Shown here in pieces: positions 8,427 to 15,289 of a DNA stretch of 26,279 nucleotides. The stretch is from JBEKYD01 sp049509915. Lineage in GTDB: Bacteria > Acidobacteriota > Terriglobia > Bryobacterales > Bryobacteraceae. The notes beneath the pieces are model-generated. The model saw nothing but the letters and a program-made list of their open reading frames with translations. It had not been told where the DNA came from and did not search any database. Positions within the stretch are counted from its first letter, which is position 1, and each line of letters opens with the position of its first letter. The stretch lies in assembly GCA_049509915.1 (NCBI GenBank), contig JBEKZL010000071.1:1-26279 (forward strand), in the 5' to 3' direction. Made by a program: the position numbers and the translations under genes.

Positions 8427-8888
8427 TGCCTTCTCCTCACTGCCCGCCCGATCAGCCATCGGCAGCTCATTTACGCTAACACACGGTGATAGCTGGGCCG
8501 ACAACATTGCGGACAGCGCTGAGCCCGGTGTTGTCCTTGCACTCCGCCTCCTTCTGCCTCCAGCTCTCCGAACCGGCGGCGCACGATTTGGCGAGAGTTT
8601 CATGACGTCAGTCTGAGCGCCGAGCCTGCCGCCAACAGCATTGCTCAGCCACTTCAACCGAGCAGTTCCCGCAACGGGCTGCGGCACACTGCTCGCCGCG
8701 AGCGCTCTACGGAGTTTAGGCCGCGGCAGATAAGGCGGAGTTGGTACGGATCGTATTGGCTCCGACGCGTCAGGATGGGCAACCGGTTGCCAAGGGCTCG
8801 GCATGTGCTGTTAGCTTTGCCCGAACATCCCGGGTCCGGCCACCAATACGTTCTGTCAGTCACGGCGCCACCGGCTCGGTAAGAGGAA
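8427..8888. other. Non-coding or decayed stretch between the hydrolase operon and the catalase remnant
   Basis: No gene with recognisable homology is visible here on either strand. The part next to 8426 should hold the promoter of the minus-strand operon, but I found no convincing -35/-10 pair. The part next to 8889 should encode the missing N-terminal half of the catalase. None of the plus-strand frames there shows catalase motifs, so that portion is deleted or replaced rather than merely frameshifted. Confidence 0.6.
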
Positions 8889-10037
8889 GTGCCGATTCGA
8901 AAGGTCGGCCGGCTGGTGCTCGACCGATGTGTCGACAATTTTTTCGCAGAGACAGAACAGGTCGCGTTTTGCACGAACAATGTTGTGCCTGGTATCGACT
9001 TCAGCAACGATCCGTTACTTCAAGGCCGCAATTTTTCCTATCTCGATACGCAGCTCAAACGGCTGGGCGGACCGAACTTCACGCATATTCCCATCAACGC
9101 TCCCAAGTGCCCTTTTCACCACTTCCAGCAGGACGGGCATATGGCGATGCACAACCCGACGGGCCGGGTGAATTACGAACCGAACTCGCGCGGTCCAGCG
9201 GGCGGACCGCGAGAAGATCCCACCATCGGTTTTCGTTCGTTCAAGGCCGGAGAAACGGGCGTCAAGGTTCGGCTAAGGCCCGAGAGTTTTGCGGATCATT
9301 ACAGCCAGGCTCGTCAGTTCTACGTCAGCCAGACGAAGGTCGAACAGGGCCACATCGCCGCCGCGCTCGTCTTCGAGTTAAGCAAGGTCGAGGAAACGGC
9401 AATCCGCGAACGGGTTGTCTCCCATCTTCCGAACATCGATCATGGGCTGGCCGAGCAGGTAGCGGCGGGGCTGGGTCTCAAAGGGAAGATCAAAGCGGCG
9501 ACGCCTGCCGTTGAAATTCGTTCTGACCTCGAAAAATCGAAACCCTTAAGCATCGTTCTGAACGGGCCGGACAGTTTCGCCGGACGCAAAATGGGGGCCC
9601 TCGTCACCGACGGCGTTGATGCAAAGCTGATCGGCGGATTGCGGACCGCGCTCGAAGCGGAAGGCGCCACCCTTGAAATTGTCGCGCCGACAGCCGGCGG
9701 CATTCAAATGAGTGGCGGAGAATCTCTAACGGCCGACCACAAGTTTTCCGGCGGCCCTTCCGTTGTCTTTGATGCTGTCGCAATCCTCAATTCGACCGAT
9801 GCCACCGACGACCTCCTGCAAAACGCGGCTGTCGGCGACTTCATTCGGGATGCCTTTGGGCATCTTAAATTCATCGGTTATACGCAGGCGGCCATGCCTC
9901 TGTTGGAGAAGGCTGGCGTCGCCGATGCGCTCGACGAGGCCTGCGTTGAGCTGGAGGGCGCTAAATCGATCAATGATTTTATCATCGCTTGCCGGAAGCT
10001 TCGTTTCTGGAAGCGTGAAGAAACCGTTTCGTTTTAG
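8889..10037 (+). pseudogene. katE: 5'-truncated large-subunit (HPII/KatE-type) catalase
   Basis: The remaining 382 codons match the C-terminal half of a clade-2 monofunctional catalase, normally ~700-750 residues. AETEQVAFCTNNVVPGIDFS is followed by the heme-proximal signature RNFSYLDTQ (Tyr ~51), then PKCPFHHFQQDGH, VNYEPNS and ESFADHYSQA. The C-terminal flavodoxin/DJ-1-like domain (~205-382, with GALVTDGVD and PSVVFDAVAIL) is complete. The N-terminal catalytic core with the distal His and Asn is absent. A TAA at 8880-8882 lies in frame just before the homologous codons GAG GAA GTG, so translation could only begin at the GTG at 8889 or later. The fragment cannot form a distal heme pocket, so catalase activity is not expected. 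Expression as a stand-alone DJ-1-like protein is possible but unlikely. Confidence 0.85.
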
Positions 10038-10090
10038 CTATGGACGACCCCTCAGCAGTCAAACGACAATGACCATCTGGCAGGTGCTAG

Positions 10091-10445
10091 CATTCGCGGT
10101 TCACTTTTGGGGCGTTCGCCTCTGAATTCGCCGGCAGGGCATCAGGCGGAATCGCGCGATCGCTGGAACAAGTGCAGATCGATCGCAAGACGCTGGAACA
10201 ACTGATCGAGAAAGTGCGCTGTGGAAGGGTCTGCAGGACGAGTCGCCGATTGCCGTGTCTGACCCTTTCAAAGATTCCCAACAGGCGATGGCTGGAAACG
10301 TGCTCTGAGAGCGAATGGTATGGTGATCCCAATCGATACATCCAGACAAGGACAGACGCCCAAACCGCGGCCTGTGATGCCTGCGCCACCCAAGCGTCAG
10401 CCGGACGATGATCCGCCGCCCCCGGCGGGAGCACTGGCGGCTTGA
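10091..10445 (+). pseudogene. Probable frameshifted remnant of an unrecognised gene
   Basis: Three consecutive plus-strand stretches look protein-like, each in a different frame. The first (10091 to ~10215) has no start codon and reads ...SLEQVQIDRKTLEQLIEK. The second (~10216-10308, ending at TGA) reads ALWKGLQDESPIAVSDPFKD... The third (10320-10445) runs from an ATG, reads MVIPIDTSRQGQTPKPRPVM... and ends in a Pro/Asp-rich tail. Joining them needs two frame changes, which suggests one decayed gene. A real 41-codon gene at 10320 is an alternative, although its ribosome site is poor. I do not recognise the family. The remnant lies next to the truncated catalase, in what looks like a decaying stretch. 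Confidence 0.3.
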
Positions 10446-10655
10446 GTCATGACGAGGTCTCGAGAAAAGTCGCTTGTGCAGTTGGCGGCGCAGCCAGCTT
10501 GACCATGTCGTTTCTGATCCGACTGATGTTAATGTGGGCAAGTGTGCTCTTGCCCCAACCGTTCGCAGCCGCCTTGGAAGAGCAGCGTCTCATGGCTTGG
10601 CAACGGGCTTGGGTGTAGGGCACAGAAGTAACGAAGGAACGGAGAAGGACCCGCC
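10446..10655. other. Intergenic region upstream of trmO
   Basis: The minus strand has a coding-like tail (about 10447-10573, containing GWGKSTLAHINISRIRND) with no recognisable start or family, possibly another gene remnant. The plus-strand promoter of trmO should lie here, but no convincing hexamer pair was found. The ribosome site GGAGAAGGA precedes the trmO ATG at a good distance. Confidence 0.4.
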
Positions 10656-11114
10656 ATGTTGTCAATGCAGCCGATCGGGTATGTAAGAAGCCCTTACAGC
10701 GGCACTCAGGAGATTCCCAAGGGCTTAGGTGCGAAGCACGAGGCAGAAGGAACTCTTGAGATACGGGCGGAATTTGAGCCTGGCCTCACCGATATTGAAG
10801 GCTTTTCTCACCTGTTTGTCATCTGGGTCTTCGATCGCTCCGAAGGAAGCAATCTCTTGGGAACGCCGCCGAGCGACGATCGACCGCACGGCGTGTTCGC
10901 GACCCGCTCACCGCGACGTCCGAATCCAATCGGGTTAACTGTGGTCGAACTATTGTACCGGGAAGGTCCGGTCCTCCGGGTTCGTGGTATCGATATGCTG
11001 GAAGGAACCCCGATTCTCGACATCAAGCCGTATCTCTCAAACGTTCCGGAGGAACGGCTACGTCGCGGGTGGCTCGCAGAAGCCGAAGCGCGTACCGGAG
11101 AGAGCCGGTACTGA
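10656..11114 (+). CDS. trmO: tRNA (N6-threonylcarbamoyladenosine(37)-N6)-methyltransferase TrmO
   Basis: The 152-residue product belongs to the TsaA/YaeB/UPF0066 family. In E. coli, TrmO uses S-adenosylmethionine to methylate t6A37 in tRNA-Thr(GGU). The family hallmarks are all present: the N-terminal IGYVRSPY (7-14), HLFVIWVFDR (52-61), the SAM-binding FATRSPRRPNPIGL (81-94) and GTPILDIKPY (117-126). The length fits the short form that lacks the extra C-terminal domain of the E. coli protein. The start at 10656 has a good ribosome site (GGAGAAGGA, 6-7 bases upstream); an ATG three codons later is a weaker alternative. It stands alone between a decayed stretch and the sdh operon. Some archaeal and bacterial homologues of this family are uncharacterised, so the exact tRNA substrate is inferred. 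Confidence 0.9.
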   Translation: MLSMQPIGYVRSPYSGTQEIPKGLGAKHEAEGTLEIRAEFEPGLTDIEGFSHLFVIWVFDRSEGSNLLGTPPSDDRPHGVFATRSPRRPNPIGLTVVELLYREGPVLRVRGIDMLEGTPILDIKPYLSNVPEERLRRGWLAEAEARTGESRY

Positions 11115-11333
11115 ACCCGAGCGGCATTCAACGCGGCGAAGGATCGCCGAAGCCACCGCGCGCAGGGCAACTTCGCGGCGCGTCCTCCCGCGGTGCTGCC
11201 GGAAGGCCTTGACGACAGGCTCGTTCAGCACGGAGACGAACTTGCCGCGGCTGTGCGCAATTACCTGAGAATTACCAGAGACCTCCACAATTCAGCTTCT
11301 GCTATGCACGGGCGCGACCGCCGGTGGATGGTG

Positions 11334-11339
11334 TATACT
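11334..11339 (+). promoter_or_regulatory. Candidate -10 box (TATACT) of the sdh operon
   Basis: TATACT ends 25 bases before the sdhC ATG, which would give a leader of about 19 bases. That leader includes the strong ribosome site GGGAGGGGG. No good -35 hexamer is present at 16-18 bp spacing, so the assignment rests on the -10 match and position. The remaining gap from 11115 shows no other recognisable feature. Confidence 0.35.
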
Positions 11340-11364
11340 GCCATGCGAGCAGGGAGGGGGCAGT

Positions 11365-12177
11365 ATGGCGACACCAGCCAAGAAGGAAATCGCTTCAACC
11401 CCGGATGTAATTTGGAGAAACGGGCACTTCGGCCAGACTTCGCGCCGCGATATGTGGTGGCTTCCGCCGTTGCTGGTCTTCCTGGGGCTCGGTACTTTTT
11501 TGGTATATGCCAATTGGGCGGCGTTTCAGAACAAGAATTACACATTCGGGCCCTATATCTCTCCGTTCTATTCGCCGGAGTTGTGGGGCAATTCACCGCA
11601 CGCGTGGTTCGGGCCAAAGCCATCCTGGTATCCGAGTTTTCTGCCGTTCTCTCCGGCGCTGCTCATTCTCTGGATACCTGGCCTGTTCCGCGTGAGCTGC
11701 TACTACTACCGGGGCGCTTACTACAAAGCATTCTGGGCCGATCCGCCGGCGTGTGCGGTGAGCGAGCCGCGCAAGCGTTACCTCGGCGAGCGCAGTTTCC
11801 CACTGATCCTGCAAAATTTCCATCGCTACTTTCTGCGGCTCTCTTACCTGGTTTGGGGTGTTCTGGTTTACGACGCCATACAAAGCTTCCGCTTTCCCGA
11901 CGGATTCGGAATGGGCGTGGGGAGTATTGTGCTGAGCGTCAACGTGGTCCTTCTCGGCTGCTATGTTTTCGGCTGCCATGCCTTCCGGCACCTGATTGGT
12001 GGAAGCTTCGACCGCATCTCCGAACATCCCGTTCGCCATCGGCTCTACAATTGCGTGACCTGCCTCAATGGAAGCCACAAGAAATGGGCCTGGGCAAGCC
12101 TCGTCTCAGTAGGCTTCGCCGACCTCTACGTTCGTCTTTGCTCGATGGGCATCTGGTCCGACTGGAGAATTTTTTGA
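11365..12177 (+). CDS. sdhC: Succinate dehydrogenase membrane anchor subunit, mycobacterial Sdh1-like (type F)
   Basis: The 270-residue product has about five hydrophobic segments (~32-50, 95-111, 158-176, 185-203 and 240-260). It is much longer than the usual SdhC or SdhD of 110-130 residues. Length and pattern fit the single membrane subunit of mycobacterial Sdh1, with SCYYYRGAYYKAFWADPPAC, FPLILQNFHRYF and a GCHAFRHLIGG segment. In Sdh1 this subunit carries a quinone site and a membrane-embedded Rieske-type [2Fe-2S] cluster. Candidate ligands here are Cys112, Cys130, His153, Cys204, His205 and His209, plus an additional Cys230/Cys233/His238 group; I cannot say which four would be used. A strong ribosome site precedes the ATG. 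The stop overlaps the sdhA ATG (TGATG). The subunit assignment is firm from context; the cluster is inferred. Confidence 0.85.
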   Translation: MATPAKKEIASTPDVIWRNGHFGQTSRRDMWWLPPLLVFLGLGTFLVYANWAAFQNKNYTFGPYISPFYSPELWGNSPHAWFGPKPSWYPSFLPFSPALLILWIPGLFRVSCYYYRGAYYKAFWADPPACAVSEPRKRYLGERSFPLILQNFHRYFLRLSYLVWGVLVYDAIQSFRFPDGFGMGVGSIVLSVNVVLLGCYVFGCHAFRHLIGGSFDRISEHPVRHRLYNCVTCLNGSHKKWAWASLVSVGFADLYVRLCSMGIWSDWRIF

Positions 12178-13991
12178 TGCCGGAATACCAGGCGTATTTC
12201 TACGACATTCTAGTGATTGGCGCGGGCGGCGCGGGTCTCCGAGCGGCGATTGAAGCAGCATCTTCCGGGCTCAAAGTGGGGGTAATCACGAAATCCTTGC
12301 TTGGCAAGGCGCACACGGTGATGGCGGAAGGCGGTATCGCGGCTGCAATGGCCAACGTGGACGACCGCGACAATTGGCGCGTTCATTTTTCGGACACCAT
12401 GCGCGGCGGCCAGTACCTCAACAACTGGCGAATGGCCGAACTGCATGCGAAGGAAGCACCGGAGCGCGTGCGCGAACTGGAAGCCTGGGGCGCGCTGTTC
12501 GACCGCACCAAGGACGGCCGCATTCTGCAGCGAAACTTTGGCGGCCATCGCTATCCGCGCCTGGCGCACGTCGGCGACCGCACCGGCCTCGAAATGATCC
12601 GCACGCTCCAGGACCACGGCATTCATACCGGCATGGAAGTCCACATGGAGTGCACCGTTCTCACACTGCTCGTCGATTCGGGCCGGGTTGTCGGCGCTTT
12701 TGGCTACGATCGCGAGAAGGGTCATTTCATGCTGTGGTCCGCCAAGGCCGTGGTGATCGCCACTGGAGGCATTGGGCGAGCCTACAAGGTCACCAGCAAT
12801 AGTTGGGAATATACCGGAGACGGCTTGGCTCTGGCCTACCGCGCCGGCGCCGAGCTCCTCGATATGGAGTTTGTGCAGTTTCATCCGACTGGGATGGTCT
12901 GGCCCATCAGCGTGCGTGGCATCCTGGTAACAGAGGGCGTGCGCGGCGAAGGGGGTGTGCTGCGCAACAAGGACGGCCGCCGCTTCATGTTCGACGAGAT
13001 CCCCAATTTGTACAAGGAGCAGACGGCCGACACGGAAGAGGAAGGCTGGCGCTACACGCAAGGCGATAAAAACGCCCGCCGCCCACCCGAGCTGCTCACC
13101 CGCGACCACGTGGCCCGGTGCATTAACCGCGAAGTCAAGGCAGGCCGCGGCAGCCCGCACGGCGGCGTGTTGCTGGATATTGCCTGGATCACGGAAAAGA
13201 TTCCGAAGGCCGCGGAGCATATCAAGCGCAAGCTCCCCAGCATGTACCACCAGTTCAAGCAGCTTGCGGATATAGACATTACCACCGAGCCGATGGAAGT
13301 CGGCCCCACCACGCACTACATGATGGGCGGTATCCGCGTGGATGGCGATTCGCAGATGTCCAGTGTGCCGGGATTGTTCGCCGCGGGCGAAGCCGCTGCC
13401 GGCTTGCACGGCGCCAATCGTCTGGGCGGCAATTCGCTATCCGACCTGCTGGTGTTTGGCAAGCGGGCTGGGCAATTCGCGGCCGAATTTGCCAGACGGA
13501 ATGGCGCACCGACAGTGGACCACAGCCAGGCGCAGGCCGCCGCCGAGGCTGCGCTCCAACCGTTCGAGCACGGCCCCTCCGCCGAAAACCCCTATCAGAT
13601 CCAGTACGACCTGCAGGAATGCATGCAGAACCTGGTGGGTATCGTGCGCACCGAAGCCGAGATGCAACAGGCTCAGGATGCGATCGCCCGGCTTCGAACG
13701 CGGGCGGAACGCGCCGGAATTGCGGGCCATCGTCAATACAACAACGGCTGGCACACTGCCGTGGATCTGCCCAACATGCTGCTGGTTTCCGAGGCGATCA
13801 CCAGTGCCGCCCTGCTCCGCAAAGAGAGCCGCGGCGCGCAGTTTCGAGAAGATTTTCCCAATAAGGACCCGGAGTGGAGCAAGTACAACATCGTCGTCCG
13901 GCGCGGCACGGATGGCGCGATGCAGGTTGCCAAGCGGCCGGTCGAGCCGATGCCGGACGAGCTGAATAAGATTATCGAGGAGATGAAGTGA
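12177..13991 (+). CDS. sdhA: Succinate dehydrogenase flavoprotein subunit
   Basis: The 604-residue product oxidises succinate to fumarate at a covalently bound FAD on the cytoplasmic side of complex II. The N-terminus has the dinucleotide fold ILVIGAGGAGLRAA (11-24). His46 in GKAHTVMAEGG corresponds to the histidine that binds FAD covalently. The dicarboxylate site is intact: His236 in QFHPTGM, Arg256 in TEGVRGEGG, His380 in THYMMGG and Arg415 in NRLGGNSL. The start overlaps the sdhC stop in TGATG. The same reading frame stays open back to 11193, but that stretch lies over sdhC in another frame and has no homology. The product ends at TGA 13989-13991, sharing a base with sdhB. It acts with SdhB and the unusual membrane subunit. 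Confidence 0.96.
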   Translation: MPEYQAYFYDILVIGAGGAGLRAAIEAASSGLKVGVITKSLLGKAHTVMAEGGIAAAMANVDDRDNWRVHFSDTMRGGQYLNNWRMAELHAKEAPERVRELEAWGALFDRTKDGRILQRNFGGHRYPRLAHVGDRTGLEMIRTLQDHGIHTGMEVHMECTVLTLLVDSGRVVGAFGYDREKGHFMLWSAKAVVIATGGIGRAYKVTSNSWEYTGDGLALAYRAGAELLDMEFVQFHPTGMVWPISVRGILVTEGVRGEGGVLRNKDGRRFMFDEIPNLYKEQTADTEEEGWRYTQGDKNARRPPELLTRDHVARCINREVKAGRGSPHGGVLLDIAWITEKIPKAAEHIKRKLPSMYHQFKQLADIDITTEPMEVGPTTHYMMGGIRVDGDSQMSSVPGLFAAGEAAAGLHGANRLGGNSLSDLLVFGKRAGQFAAEFARRNGAPTVDHSQAQAAAEAALQPFEHGPSAENPYQIQYDLQECMQNLVGIVRTEAEMQQAQDAIARLRTRAERAGIAGHRQYNNGWHTAVDLPNMLLVSEAITSAALLRKESRGAQFREDFPNKDPEWSKYNIVVRRGTDGAMQVAKRPVEPMPDELNKIIEEMK

Positions 13992-14728
13992 TGGCGACGC
14001 AGGCCATGTTCCGCATCTGGCGCGGCGGCCCGGATGGCGGAGCGTTCCAGGATTACGCTACAGCGGTGGATGAAGGCATGGTGGTACTGGACGCGGTCCA
14101 CCGGATCCAGGCGAATCAAGCGCCCGACCTGGCCGTCCGCTGGAATTGCAAAGCCGGAAAATGCGGCTCGTGCTCCGCGGAAATCAACGGCATACCGAAG
14201 CTCATGTGCATGACGCGGCTCAGCCAGTTGAACCTGGACATGCCCGTCATCCTGGAGCCCATGCACGCCTTCCCGCCGATCCGAGACCTGGTCACCGACG
14301 TATCCTGGAACTTTCGCGTTAAGAAAACCATCAAGCCATTTCGCCCGCGCACGCCCGACGAACCCGACGGCACCTGGCGGATGCAGCAGGCCGACGTGGA
14401 TCGCGTGCAGGAGTTCCGCAAGTGCATCGAGTGCTTCCTGTGCCAGGATGTCTGCCACGTCCTGCGCGAGCACCACAAGCACGATGAGTTCATCGGCCCG
14501 CGTTTTTTCGTCTATACCGCCGCTCTGGAAATGCACCCGCTCGATACTGAAGACCGTCTCAAGGATCTCAAGAACAAGCACAGTATCGGTTACTGCAACA
14601 TCACCACCTGCTGCCGCCAGGTCTGTCCCGAATCGATTACGATTACCGAGAATGCCATCATTCCGCTCAAAGAACGTGTGGTCGATGAGTATTTCGACCC
14701 GCTAAAGAAACTCCTGCACATTCTCTAA
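13991..14728 (+). CDS. sdhB: Succinate dehydrogenase iron-sulfur subunit
   Basis: The 245-residue product passes electrons from FAD to the membrane subunit through three clusters. The plant-type [2Fe-2S] ligands are Cys53, Cys58, Cys61 and Cys73 (CKAGKCGSC, then LMC). The [4Fe-4S] ligands are in CIECFLCQDVC (145-155). The [3Fe-4S] ligands are Cys202, one of Cys207/208 and Cys212 (ITTCCRQVCP). The ATG at 13991 overlaps the sdhA stop; a GTG one codon earlier is the alternative, but the TGATG junction matches the sdhC/sdhA junction. The length is close to that of mycobacterial Sdh1 SdhB. The order C-A-B differs from the common C-D-A-B and supports the Sdh1-like type. Confidence 0.96.
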   Translation: MATQAMFRIWRGGPDGGAFQDYATAVDEGMVVLDAVHRIQANQAPDLAVRWNCKAGKCGSCSAEINGIPKLMCMTRLSQLNLDMPVILEPMHAFPPIRDLVTDVSWNFRVKKTIKPFRPRTPDEPDGTWRMQQADVDRVQEFRKCIECFLCQDVCHVLREHHKHDEFIGPRFFVYTAALEMHPLDTEDRLKDLKNKHSIGYCNITTCCRQVCPESITITENAIIPLKERVVDEYFDPLKKLLHIL

Positions 14729-14741
14729 GAAAGAGGGCCCC

Positions 14742-15242
14742 ATGTTCGCGCTAAAGACCATCTCTCACGACAGCGTAGCCGGCGCTTTGGCCAAAGCCGA
14801 GCGTTACCGGTTGCTGCACGAGCCGGGCGAGGCGGAAAGCATCTGCCGCGATATTCTGGGAATCGAACCCGGCAATCAGCAGGCCCTGATCAGTTTGATA
14901 CTGGCGCAAACGGACCAGATTGACCGCGACTCGCAGGCCTTCGCCGGCGCGCTAACCAGTGTGGACCGGCTTCAATCGACCTACGACCGCGCCTACTACA
15001 CCGGCATTGCGTGGGAGCGGAGAGCCAAAGCGCGGCATGCCGGCAGCGGCCACAGTGCGCACCGCTACGCCTACGATTGGCTGGTCAAAGCCCTGGGTTT
15101 TTTCGAAGAAGCGGAACGGCTGCGGGCTCCGGGCAATGACGATGCTGTTTTGCGATGGAACGCGTGCGTCCGCTACCTCAGCGCTCACAATGAGCTCGCC
15201 CCGACCGCCGAGGAGAAACCCGAACCCATCGTTTCGGAATGA
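14742..15242 (+). CDS. TPR-like protein in the sdh operon, function unknown
   Basis: The 166-residue cytoplasmic-looking protein has no signal peptide or membrane segment. Residues ~12-60 (LAKAERYRLLHEPGEAESIC, then RDILGIEPGNQQALISLI) form one clear TPR-like helix pair with the AL.K.......P..A pattern. A second helical unit lies at ~105-150. The C-terminus is acidic. It begins 13 bp after sdhB, with a purine-rich ribosome site (AAGAAAGAGGG), so it should be co-transcribed with sdhCAB. No catalytic motif is visible. A role in complex II assembly, flavinylation or stability would fit the location, but the sequence shows no similarity that I recognise to SdhE or other known assembly factors. 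Confidence 0.75.
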   Translation: MFALKTISHDSVAGALAKAERYRLLHEPGEAESICRDILGIEPGNQQALISLILAQTDQIDRDSQAFAGALTSVDRLQSTYDRAYYTGIAWERRAKARHAGSGHSAHRYAYDWLVKALGFFEEAERLRAPGNDDAVLRWNACVRYLSAHNELAPTAEEKPEPIVSE

Positions 15243-15289
15243 AGGGAAGGCGAGCCGCTTCCGCTCGTTGGTGCAGGCGTGCGGACGCG

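Noticed and set aside
8427..8804. N-terminal extension of the minus-strand hydrolase to 8804
   Set aside because: The ATG at 8426 has a strong ribosome site and starts a clear signal peptide. The 126 extra codons are Arg/Pro-rich without homology and would bury the signal peptide.
8741..9514. 257-codon plus-strand frame overlapping the catalase remnant
   Set aside because: It is shifted relative to the unmistakable catalase reading frame and is rich in Arg/Gly/Ser shadow codons.
11193..12176. A frame open upstream of sdhA that would give a 932-residue SdhA
   Set aside because: The extra part lies over sdhC in another frame, has no flavoprotein homology and would start at GTG with no reason to be used. 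The sdhA ATG at 12177 overlaps the sdhC stop and begins just before the FAD-binding fold.
12210..13409. 399-codon open frame antisense to sdhA
   Set aside because: It lies fully over the well-supported sdhA and shows no family features.
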